NCBI GenBank assembly: GCA_022510425.1
Contig: JAFLTO010000001.1
Location: forward strand, 186,001-250,000
DNA length: 64,000 bases
Direction of reading: 5' to 3'
Source: Muribaculaceae bacterium
GTDB taxonomy: Bacteria > Bacteroidota > Bacteroidia > Bacteroidales > Muribaculaceae
In this document: in pieces, positions 44,458 through 51,411 of the stretch
Numbering within the stretch: position 1 is the stretch's first letter
Layout of the letters: every line of letters begins with the position of its first letter
Program-made: the position numbers and the translations under genes
Notes under the pieces: model-generated
The model's database searches: none
The model's input: the letters and a program-made list of their open reading frames with translations, nothing else
Told to the model about the DNA's origin: nothing

Positions 44458-47364
44458 TTACGCGATAATAATCTGTTGCACTTTTTTTTTTGAACCTTCC
44501 TCTTTATACTCTACCGCATATAGAGAATTACGATCATGCAAGTCCATCTCTGCGAGTGTGTCATCATGGGATAGACCCTCTGTATTAGGGAAAGAATGCC
44601 ACCCCCAGTCACTCATAGTGGTGAGAGGAATGCCATTTGAATAAAAATCCGGATAGCTTTGCAATCCGGTAATATCAACTGTGGCTGCAAAATGACCATT
44701 GCCAACCGACAGGGATTCCAATTGGTTGGCAGAGGTCACTTTAGGATCATTGCGTTTCACGACCGCTTTTCGGTCAATAGGTTGTTTTGAGGTATCCGTG
44801 TCATAACCAAGCGCTTCCATTTCCAGAGATGCCCATATAAAAGGTCCGACACCTTTAGCATCATTATCACGGATTGGTTCGCTGATATAATATTCGAAAG
44901 AACCGTCTCTTCTTCTGTCTTCCTTAACGTGAGGTGCGGCAGCTAAAACCGATTCACTGATCCCCGGGCCAAGACCGGCCACTGCACAGCATGCAGTGAG
45001 AGATATGGTGCTGTCCGGGTTCACTTTGATGAAATTGTCTATTATACCTTCGTATGCTTTGATACCAGCATCTCGGTATTTTTCTCCCAGATAGCCTTTA
45101 CGGAAGGCCTTCAAAAGAGAATAAGCGAACATTGATGAAGCTGTGGATTCAAGATAATTTCCTTCACGTTCAGGTGAATCCATCACTTGATACCAGACTC
45201 CGGAATCTTTATCTTGCCAGTTAATCACAGCGTCAAGATCTTTTTCGAGGAGATCGATCACTTCTTGACGACGGGGGTAATCTTCGGGGAGAGCATCAAG
45301 CAATTCTATAAGAGCCATTGTGTACCAACCTTGGGCACGTGCCCAGCTATGTTGGGAAAGACCTGTTTCTTTATCACTCCAGAACATATCCCTGTTTTCA
45401 TCCCATGCATGACGGTTAAGGCCGGTTTTCGGGTCAAGAGTTCGTTCGTAAGTTTTTTTTACTTGGTCTACGGCATCATCCCAAATCTTATAGCTTGTGG
45501 CTTCATCGTTTAGCATTGGAGTGGTCAAAGCAGCGAAGGGCAACCCCATGAAAATACCGTCGAGCCACACTTGATAGGAATAGATAGCTTTGTGCCAATA
45601 CACACCTTCCTTAGTGCGGGGTTGCTCCTGCATCTGCTTCATCAAGGTCTTTATAGCCTCAAGATTTTTTTTTTCCGGCCTTACTTCTTGTAAACGAGTT
45701 ACGAAGTGGCCGGTTCTGATATTGTCTAAGTTGTAGTCTTCAAGTCGATAACCCCGAATCTTACCATCGGGGTTTATCATAGTATCCGTATACAAGACAC
45801 AATAATCGAGGATATCCTTGTTTCCGTATTTAAGATATGTGTCAAGCATAGACTCAAGTTCGATTCCCATCACATAGCTCCATTTGGGTTTGTTGCTGAA
45901 ATCCAGAAGATAACTTTCCGGTACTCTTTTCATTTCAGAAGCTGTCATCCATTCTGAATAATGTTTGAATGGTTTTTCATAAAGACAAAGTGATCCATTG
46001 ATGTAGTAATCTTTGTAAGTGATGTCTTTGGTTTTACCTGTGATAGAATTACCGTCAGCAACATTGTTAAAGTGGCAATTAATAATGTTAATATCATATA
46101 CATTGACTGTGGAGTCAAGAGCAATGATCATCACACCATATTTGCTCTTATTGGAAATGATGTTTTCAATTGTGACGTTGCGGACTGTAGGAAGGAAACC
46201 GCGGCAGCAAATTTCGTTGGGTTCATAATCAAGATTGATTTTCAAAACAGCTTCCTTGCATTGTCCCACTTCGATGTTTCTGGCATTTATATTTTCGATT
46301 ATACCACCACGGCAAGTATTAGTTTTGATACGAACTACGCGGTCAAGATTCGGGCTGTCCATCTGACAATTTTCAGCATAGAGGTTACGGCATCCACCGG
46401 TGATTTCTGAACCGATTACAACACCACCGTGACCATTTTTCATAACACAATTACGGATAATGATATTTTCGCTTGGTCTGTCCCAAACACGTCCGTCATT
46501 GTTACGACCGCTCTTTACTGCGATACAGTCATCACCTGTATTGAATAAACAATTCTCAATAAGCACTCCGTCACAAGATTCTGGATCACATCCATCTCCG
46601 TTTGGTCCGTCATTATCGATCTGTACTCCACGAACTGTTATATTTTTGGAAAGAAGAGGATGGATCACCCAGAACGGAGAACGAAGTAATGTTACATCCT
46701 GAACAAGCACTCCGTCGCATTGGTTGAAGTTGATTAATTGTGGACGAAGACCATCTTCCGGACCGAAGCGACGTTCATCCATAGGCACGCTCTCTTCTGC
46801 CATCTGGAGAAGGCGAGCTCTTGAACCGTTACGTTGACTAATAGTACCTTCTTTCCAGCCATATTTGGGATTTCCGTTCCATTTCCACCATGTGTCGTTA
46901 GTACCTCCACCGTCAATAGTACCTTTACCGGTAATAGCTACATCAGTTGCTTGATAAGCATAAATACATGGAGAAAGGTTCCATAGATCAAGGCCTTCCC
47001 AACGAGTGGGTACAATAGGGTAAAGTTCCGGCTGGAAAACAAATTCGAGAGTAGCACCTTCTTCTACCACAAGATTCACATTGCTGAGAAGTGTAATGGC
47101 ACCGGTTTTGTAAAGACCGGCAGGTACTATAACTTTACCGCCTCCCTTTTTTGAACATTCCTGAATAGCCTTGTTGATGGCTTTTTGGTTTTTTTCAGGT
47201 TTTGCATTTGGCTTCGCACCATACTTTGTGATGTTGAATTCCGCATCAGGGAAATGCGGTTCACGAATACTTTGTTCAATACGCTTATAGTCTGCATCGT
47301 CCCAGTCAGCTTTCGCTATAAACGGAAGAAGCAACACAGCAATTAAAAGAATCGAGTTCTTCAT
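44458..47364 (-). CDS. polygalacturonase GH28 fused to unsaturated galacturonyl hydrolase GH105, plus start of a third glycosidase
   Basis: From the ATG at 47364 the frame gives 968 aa with a signal peptide (LLLPFIAKA). GH28 occupies about residues 40-440 with all four catalytic-region motifs: NGDGCDPES, TGDDCIAVKSG, GHGGVVIGSE and RIKTN. GH105 occupies about 485-870 (YWHKAIYSYQVWLDGIFMG, SQHSWARAQGWYTMALIELL), an enzyme that removes unsaturated uronates from lyase products. The last 70 residues, LSVGNGHFAATVDITGLQ onward, are the start of a third enzyme that is cut by a stop at 44458-44460, shortly after an A10 tract. A -1 shift there restores a 1580-residue fusion. It begins 25 bases after the Rpn gene. 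Confidence 0.88.
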   Translation of the reverse strand: MKNSILLIAVLLLPFIAKADWDDADYKRIEQSIREPHFPDAEFNITKYGAKPNAKPEKNQKAINKAIQECSKKGGGKVIVPAGLYKTGAITLLSNVNLVVEEGATLEFVFQPELYPIVPTRWEGLDLWNLSPCIYAYQATDVAITGKGTIDGGGTNDTWWKWNGNPKYGWKEGTISQRNGSRARLLQMAEESVPMDERRFGPEDGLRPQLINFNQCDGVLVQDVTLLRSPFWVIHPLLSKNITVRGVQIDNDGPNGDGCDPESCDGVLIENCLFNTGDDCIAVKSGRNNDGRVWDRPSENIIIRNCVMKNGHGGVVIGSEITGGCRNLYAENCQMDSPNLDRVVRIKTNTCRGGIIENINARNIEVGQCKEAVLKINLDYEPNEICCRGFLPTVRNVTIENIISNKSKYGVMIIALDSTVNVYDINIINCHFNNVADGNSITGKTKDITYKDYYINGSLCLYEKPFKHYSEWMTASEMKRVPESYLLDFSNKPKWSYVMGIELESMLDTYLKYGNKDILDYCVLYTDTMINPDGKIRGYRLEDYNLDNIRTGHFVTRLQEVRPEKKNLEAIKTLMKQMQEQPRTKEGVYWHKAIYSYQVWLDGIFMGLPFAALTTPMLNDEATSYKIWDDAVDQVKKTYERTLDPKTGLNRHAWDENRDMFWSDKETGLSQHSWARAQGWYTMALIELLDALPEDYPRRQEVIDLLEKDLDAVINWQDKDSGVWYQVMDSPEREGNYLESTASSMFAYSLLKAFRKGYLGEKYRDAGIKAYEGIIDNFIKVNPDSTISLTACCAVAGLGPGISESVLAAAPHVKEDRRRDGSFEYYISEPIRDNDAKGVGPFIWASLEMEALGYDTDTSKQPIDRKAVVKRNDPKVTSANQLESLSVGNGHFAATVDITGLQSYPDFYSNGIPLTTMSDWGWHSFPNTEGLSHDDTLAEMDLHDRNSLYAVEYKEEGSKKKVQQIIIA
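44482..44491 (-). other. A10 slippery tract at the GH fusion frameshift
   Basis: Ten A residues on the coding (minus) strand, read as TCA AAA AAA AAA GTG in the upstream frame. The frame after it meets a stop 8 codons later, while the frame reached by adding one base or by a -1 ribosomal shift is open for 1860 bases. A AAA AAA fits the X XXY YYZ slippery pattern. Confidence 0.8.
45665..45674 (-). other. second A10 tract, inside the GH105 domain
   Basis: Ten A residues on the coding strand at residues around PEKKNLEA of the GH105 domain. Here the frame is intact, but slippage would truncate the protein. Confidence 0.7.
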
Positions 47365-47389
47365 AATGTTTAGGTAAATCAAGTTATAT

Positions 47390-48358
47390 TTAATTTTTAA
47401 GTTTATCCACTTCAGATTCCGACAATCCCGTAAGTTTTATAATTGAAGCATTATCAAGACCCATCTTTATGGCAGCCTTTGCAACAGATAATTTTTCTTC
47501 AATTCTACCTTCGGTAACACCTTCAGCCCTTCCTTCGGCCCTTCCTTCAGCCCTTCCTTCAGCCCTTCCTTCAGCTAAACCCTTTGCTCTGCCTTCCATA
47601 ATGGCTGTATCAAGAGCTGCCAACCTGTCTCTCTTTTGTCTTAGGTTTGCTTCATATATTCTACGTTTTTCTTCTTTTAACGCTGCAACTCTACTCACTT
47701 TGTCAAGTTGTTTAAGAGCCTTGTCATGTTTGATATCAAAAGGTATTATTTCTAAAGTCGGCATATTCTTAAGTATATAAATCCATTGGTCTAATTTGGT
47801 AACACATTCAGCGGCTGTTTTATTGAATTCAGGCATCTGTATGAAATATTCTCTATAATGATTTCCCACAAGTTCTTTTTCATCAAGATCCATGTTGCCG
47901 GTTCTGGTAATAAGTTTAGGCTTTAATCCGTAAACATAGAAATCACAAAGGAACACTCCCACTACAGGATAGAGCGGATCATACTTCCATTCAGGTTCTC
48001 CTTTTTTTCTTTCTCCTTGTTCGGCAAGAGCACGTGCAATATAATAAATTGCTCTGTTTAAGAAATTGAAATTCTTTTCTTGCTGCATTTCCACTATAAA
48101 TCTTTTCTTTGATTCTGTTTCACACAGCACGTCGTAAATTATTGTTTTACCCCCTTTTCTTTGACGACTTCTTACCGTAGGACGAAATCTGATTACTTTT
48201 ATATTGCCAAATAAAGGATCATCTTTCATCAGTTCGTTAAGAAACCCCCGAAGTATTTCCTCAGACTGACCTTCGGTTCCGAAGATAATCTTGAATCCTT
48301 CGTCAGTAAAGGGATCAATATAAACCGAATCGATTATTATCCTATTATTTGCCGCCAT
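47390..48358 (-). CDS. Rpn-family PD-(D/E)XK nuclease (putative transposase family)
   Basis: Protein of 322 aa of the Rpn / TIGR01784 family. The N-terminal nuclease part has DPFTDEGFKIIFG, the PD-(D/E)XK core DVLCETESKKRFIVEMQQEK with the catalytic D, E and Q/K, and the later FCDFYVYGLKPK region. Some Rpn nucleases have been described as recombination-promoting or antiphage toxins. The C-terminal part holds four AEGR units encoded by perfect 12-base repeats, then a short helical domain EEKLSVAKAAIKMGLDNASI. An internal ATG at 47599 would give a 69-residue C-terminal protein, as described for antitoxin-type products inside some rpn genes. It sits in the middle of the pectin locus. Confidence 0.85.
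   Translation of the reverse strand: MAANNRIIIDSVYIDPFTDEGFKIIFGTEGQSEEILRGFLNELMKDDPLFGNIKVIRFRPTVRSRQRKGGKTIIYDVLCETESKKRFIVEMQQEKNFNFLNRAIYYIARALAEQGERKKGEPEWKYDPLYPVVGVFLCDFYVYGLKPKLITRTGNMDLDEKELVGNHYREYFIQMPEFNKTAAECVTKLDQWIYILKNMPTLEIIPFDIKHDKALKQLDKVSRVAALKEEKRRIYEANLRQKRDRLAALDTAIMEGRAKGLAEGRAEGRAEGRAEGRAEGVTEGRIEEKLSVAKAAIKMGLDNASIIKLTGLSESEVDKLKN
47520..47575 (-). repeat. 12-base tandem repeat in the Rpn gene
   Basis: Four perfect or near-perfect copies of CCTTCAGCCCTT (plus strand) at 47520-47567 and a partial fifth copy, encoding A-E-G-R units in the minus-strand gene. Copy-number change would keep the frame. Confidence 0.85.
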
Positions 48359-48378
48359 ATATAGAAGTGGTTATTTTA

Positions 48379-48386
48379 CAAAGATA
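48379..48386 (-). promoter_or_regulatory. putative -7 element of the Rpn gene
   Basis: TATCTTTG on the minus strand, 21 bases upstream of the start at 48358. No TTTG at the usual -33 spacing. The GH28-GH105 fusion lies only 25 bases downstream of the Rpn gene and may be read from here. Confidence 0.35.
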
Positions 48387-48500
48387 TAAAAAATTTTTTT
48401 ATAATAAAAAATTCGCTTGAAAATGAAATGCCAAAACCGATAATGCTCACTCATTCCCGCTGGTAACACTCCAAGGTTGTCCTTACTTTCCAACTGATAT

Positions 48501-49709
48501 TCACTCGAAATTTAAAAGGAAATCAAGAAGATTAAAAGTTTTAATACCTTTATAGGTATTAGGGAAAGAATCGTTTAAGGTGACTACAAATTTTGGATAA
48601 TTATCTTTTATCATCTCAAGATTTCCAAATTCTCTTTTTCTTGTCTCATCTCCAATAATTGTCACAGCAACCTGAATATATGCGAACTCGCTATTTTTTT
48701 CAGCTATAAAGTCTATTTCGACCCCTTTCACCAACTGACCTGTCTTAACTTTATAGCTATGAATCAAAAGATGGTTAAAAACAGCATTCTCAATCAAACC
48801 TGACAAATCATTTGGTTTAAAACCAACAATAGCATTTCTGATACCTAAATCTTCATAATAGTATTTCTCGCCGATTTCTAAAAAACGTTTTCCATCCACA
48901 TCCCAGCGACGACATGGATTGATAATATAAGCTTCGGATATATATTGGATATAACTTTGAACACCTCCAACACTAATTTGTATTTTTTGAGATTTTAAAT
49001 AATCGGAAATTCTTTTTGCAGAAAAAATTTGTCCCACATTGTCGGCCAAAAAAAGCATTAATCTTTTCAAGAAATCATTATTACGTATCAAATGTCGAGA
49101 CACGACATCTCTATAGACAATTGCATTCACGATACCCTCTATGTATTCCAACCATGTAGAACGCTCAGGAAGATTTTTTAAATATGGTAAACCACCATAT
49201 TGCAAATACCACATTAAAGTATCCTTTGAAGGCAGTAAAGAATGAAAATGTAAAAACTCATTATATGAAAGAGGATGAACCGGTATTTCGATACTTCTCC
49301 CTGCCAAACGGGAGGCAATCTCTGCAGAAAGCATTGAAGAGTTGCTACCGGTAATATAAATATCAATATCATCTTGAAGAGCAAATGATCTTATCACCCT
49401 GTCAAAATCATTAATTTCCTGCACCTCATCAATGAAAATATAATTTTTCTCCGAAGGTAAGAGTCGGCCTGAGATTTCATCAAAAAGATTCTTAGCATCC
49501 TTAATATGAGCAAAGGCAAAATCTTCAAGATTAATGTTTATGATATTGGCATGTGGATTAATTGCCTTAATATAATCAGCAATATACTTTAATATGTAAC
49601 TTTTGCCTACACGTCTTTGACCGGTTAAAATTTTAATTAAATTTTTTCCTATATAACTTTTAAGTTTCTCTGTATACAGAGGTCGATTAATAATTATTAT
49701 TTCTTCCAT
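48501..49709 (-). CDS. AAA ATPase with DUF4143 domain
   Basis: Protein of 402 aa. The Walker A motif GQRRVGKSYILKYI lies at about residue 30, Walker B NYIFIDEVQEINDFD at about 93, and ITGSNSSMLSAEIASRLAGR (sensor-1/arginine region) at about 118. The C-terminal part (about 195-390) matches the DUF4143 type, with a PD-(D/E)XK-like core GVEIDFIAEKNSEFAYIQV. The family is abundant and mobile in Bacteroidetes and has no firm function; links to defence or to DNA handling are speculative. It has its own good promoter, so it is a separate unit inside the pectin locus. Confidence 0.85.
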   Translation of the reverse strand: MEEIIIINRPLYTEKLKSYIGKNLIKILTGQRRVGKSYILKYIADYIKAINPHANIININLEDFAFAHIKDAKNLFDEISGRLLPSEKNYIFIDEVQEINDFDRVIRSFALQDDIDIYITGSNSSMLSAEIASRLAGRSIEIPVHPLSYNEFLHFHSLLPSKDTLMWYLQYGGLPYLKNLPERSTWLEYIEGIVNAIVYRDVVSRHLIRNNDFLKRLMLFLADNVGQIFSAKRISDYLKSQKIQISVGGVQSYIQYISEAYIINPCRRWDVDGKRFLEIGEKYYYEDLGIRNAIVGFKPNDLSGLIENAVFNHLLIHSYKVKTGQLVKGVEIDFIAEKNSEFAYIQVAVTIIGDETRKREFGNLEMIKDNYPKFVVTLNDSFPNTYKGIKTFNLLDFLLNFE

Positions 49710-49724
49710 GAATAAAACTTTTTA

Positions 49725-49756
49725 CAAAAATATGAAAAGTTTCATTTATAGACAAA
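49725..49756 (-). promoter_or_regulatory. promoter of the DUF4143 ATPase gene
   Basis: On the minus strand TTTG (49753-49756), a 20-base spacer and TATTTTTG (49725-49732): full Bacteroidetes promoter match, leader of about 10 bases from a start site near 49719. Confidence 0.6.
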
Positions 49757-49787
49757 ACTTTTTTAAAAGTTCTAATCCATCCCATTA

Positions 49788-49820
49788 AAAAAGGCGACCA
49801 ATTGAAATGGTCGCCTTTTT
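49788..49820 (-). terminator. intrinsic terminator of the susCD operon
   Basis: Thirteen-base perfect arms (49788-49800 and 49808-49820, core GGCGACCA/TGGTCGCC) with a 7-base loop, followed on the minus strand by six T residues. It lies 28 bases after the stop of the last gene of the operon. Confidence 0.88.
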
Positions 49821-49848
49821 AAGGTTTTTATCAGATGATAAAAGTAAA

Positions 49849-50826
49849 TTATCTGCGGATGAATTTCTTACCGTTCTTGATAACGATGCCTTTGTAGTCA
49901 TCATTAACTTTCTGACCCATTACATTGTAAACAGGAGCGTTTACGTCATAATTGTCAGCAGCGATTGAACCAACACCAGCGTTGTCAGCAGCAAATACTA
50001 CTTCAGGAAGTGCATCAGTAGCAGAATAAGTAATAGTAGGCATTTCTTCACCTTCAGTTAAAACTATAACACCGCAACCTGCTTTTGAACCGAGGGCACC
50101 GAAATAATATGTATTACCACCTAATACATTGAAAGTCACGAAACCAGTGTTGTCACTTGGGTTAGTTTCCAAACCTACAACTTTCCAAGGGAAGTTAGGT
50201 TTAACAAGATCAGTTCCGAGTTCACCACCAGAAGGAACAAAGTAAGAATATTTAAGAGAAGTTTGTTCTTCATCATAATATTCAAGTTCATGACCGGCCA
50301 TTACATAATCTTCAAAGTTGATGTAGAAATCTTCATCATAAGGAAGAGTATATTGAATCTTTTCAGTACCATTAGTATAACCAAGTGTATAAGACATAGG
50401 ACCAGTCTGACCTTCCATAACAACATATTGTTTGTTAGGATTCATTTTTGTAAAGACTGTCAACCAACCATCAGCAGCAGGAGTGATTTCAAATACAGCA
50501 CCGGCAGTGAAACCCTCAGCATAGCTTGTGAAAGTAGGATTAGTGTTACCAGCTGCACCACCTCCGTTAAGTGCTACTTCCAATTCGTTTACTTTTACAT
50601 TCTTATAATCTCCACAAGGAGCCATAGTATTCCAGCTATCGTCGAAAGCAAGAGCGATAGTACCAGCTTCACCTTCAGCGATTACTACACCAGCTTCATT
50701 AGGTACCTTATCACCTGAATAGATACCAGCAGCGTCGAGAGATTCAGTTGTAGCCTGTGTTACCAACTGAGCATTTGCCACCAAACCGAAGATGGCAAGA
50801 GAACCAAGAAGTAATGTTTTCTTCAT
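49849..50826 (-). CDS. exported protein of the susCD operon, function unknown
   Basis: Protein of 325 aa that I do not recognise. A signal peptide (LLLGSLAIFGLVANAQ) is followed by beta-rich sequence with many aromatic and acidic residues, for example VMEGQTGPMSYTLGYTNGTE and NVLGGNTYYFGALGSKAG, similar in texture to carbohydrate-binding or SusE/F-type surface proteins. The tail YNVMGQKVNDDYKGIVIKNGKKFIRR (split) is a short sorting-like C-terminus. No own promoter was seen upstream, only a hairpin, so it is probably read from the susC promoter. A role in glycan binding is inference. Confidence 0.75.
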   Translation of the reverse strand: MKKTLLLGSLAIFGLVANAQLVTQATTESLDAAGIYSGDKVPNEAGVVIAEGEAGTIALAFDDSWNTMAPCGDYKNVKVNELEVALNGGGAAGNTNPTFTSYAEGFTAGAVFEITPAADGWLTVFTKMNPNKQYVVMEGQTGPMSYTLGYTNGTEKIQYTLPYDEDFYINFEDYVMAGHELEYYDEEQTSLKYSYFVPSGGELGTDLVKPNFPWKVVGLETNPSDNTGFVTFNVLGGNTYYFGALGSKAGCGVIVLTEGEEMPTITYSATDALPEVVFAADNAGVGSIAADNYDVNAPVYNVMGQKVNDDYKGIVIKNGKKFIRR

Positions 50827-50872
50827 GTTTGTTTGATTAAATTAGTTAATAGATAGTTTAAGTTATTTTTTC

Positions 50873-50897
50873 GGTGGCAAGGCAAAACCTTGCCACC
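50873..50897. terminator. intercistronic hairpin inside the susCD operon
   Basis: Ten-base perfect arms GGTGGCAAGG / CCTTGCCACC (50873-50882, 50888-50897) with a 5-base loop, 12 bases after the lipoprotein stop. On the minus strand no T run follows, so it may act as an mRNA processing or stability element or a partial terminator. Confidence 0.5.
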
Positions 50898-50909
50898 ATA
50901 ATTATTTTT

Positions 50910-51401
50910 TTATTGTTTTCTACCCGAGAATGAATAGATAGAAGTAACTTCTTTTCTACCTTCTCTCACCGTTTTAGTGTAGTCCATAGTAGCCACACCA
51001 TCAGTGCTTACTTTTCCATAGAATGTTGTTCCAAATGGATTAGAGGCAGTATAGTTCCAATAAGTGAATTCACCGGAACTTAAAATTGTGATATTACAAA
51101 CGGAAGTCTTAGGATCATCAATACCTATATCAATACCTTCGGCAGTTAGGGTCATTACAGAAACATTATTTCCATAATTTTCACTATCGACAGAGAAAGT
51201 TATAGTTCCTGAACCGGTTTCAACATCATCAGTACCTTGAATTTCACGAGTCCATTCGCCAACATAGGTGCCAGCTACAAGCTTTTCGGCATTGTCAAGA
51301 GGACCTGTAGGAGGCAGTTCATCATCATTATTACATGATGTCAAACAGAACACCAATGCAACACTGAAGAAAATAGATTTATATAATGCTTTCATTGTCA
51401 T
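50910..51401 (-). CDS. small lipoprotein of the susCD operon
   Basis: Lipoprotein of 163 aa (161 from the second ATG at 51395) with lipobox CLTSC at about residue 23 and an acidic stretch NNDDELPP behind it, typical of surface-exported Bacteroidetes lipoproteins. The rest is a single beta-rich domain with YVGEWTREIQGTDDVETGSG and SIYSFSGRKQ at the end. Position directly after susD suggests a SusE-like accessory for glycan capture, but it is too short for classic SusE/F and I do not recognise the family. Confidence 0.75.
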   Translation of the reverse strand: MTMKALYKSIFFSVALVFCLTSCNNDDELPPTGPLDNAEKLVAGTYVGEWTREIQGTDDVETGSGTITFSVDSENYGNNVSVMTLTAEGIDIGIDDPKTSVCNITILSSGEFTYWNYTASNPFGTTFYGKVSTDGVATMDYTKTVREGRKEVTSIYSFSGRKQ

Positions 51402-51411
51402 GTATAATTTA

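Noticed and set aside
47520..47575. Tandem repeats considered as a CRISPR-like array
   Set aside because: Units are only 12 bases, contiguous, without spacers, and in frame within a coding sequence.
47469..47780. Plus-strand open frame encoding a PSAL repeat protein
   Set aside because: It is the antisense reading of the AEGR repeats in the Rpn gene. The minus-strand frame has clear nuclease motifs.
47390..49709. A phage defence island
   Set aside because: Only one Rpn-type gene and one DUF4143 ATPase are present; no restriction, CBASS, Gabija or similar genes lie around them.
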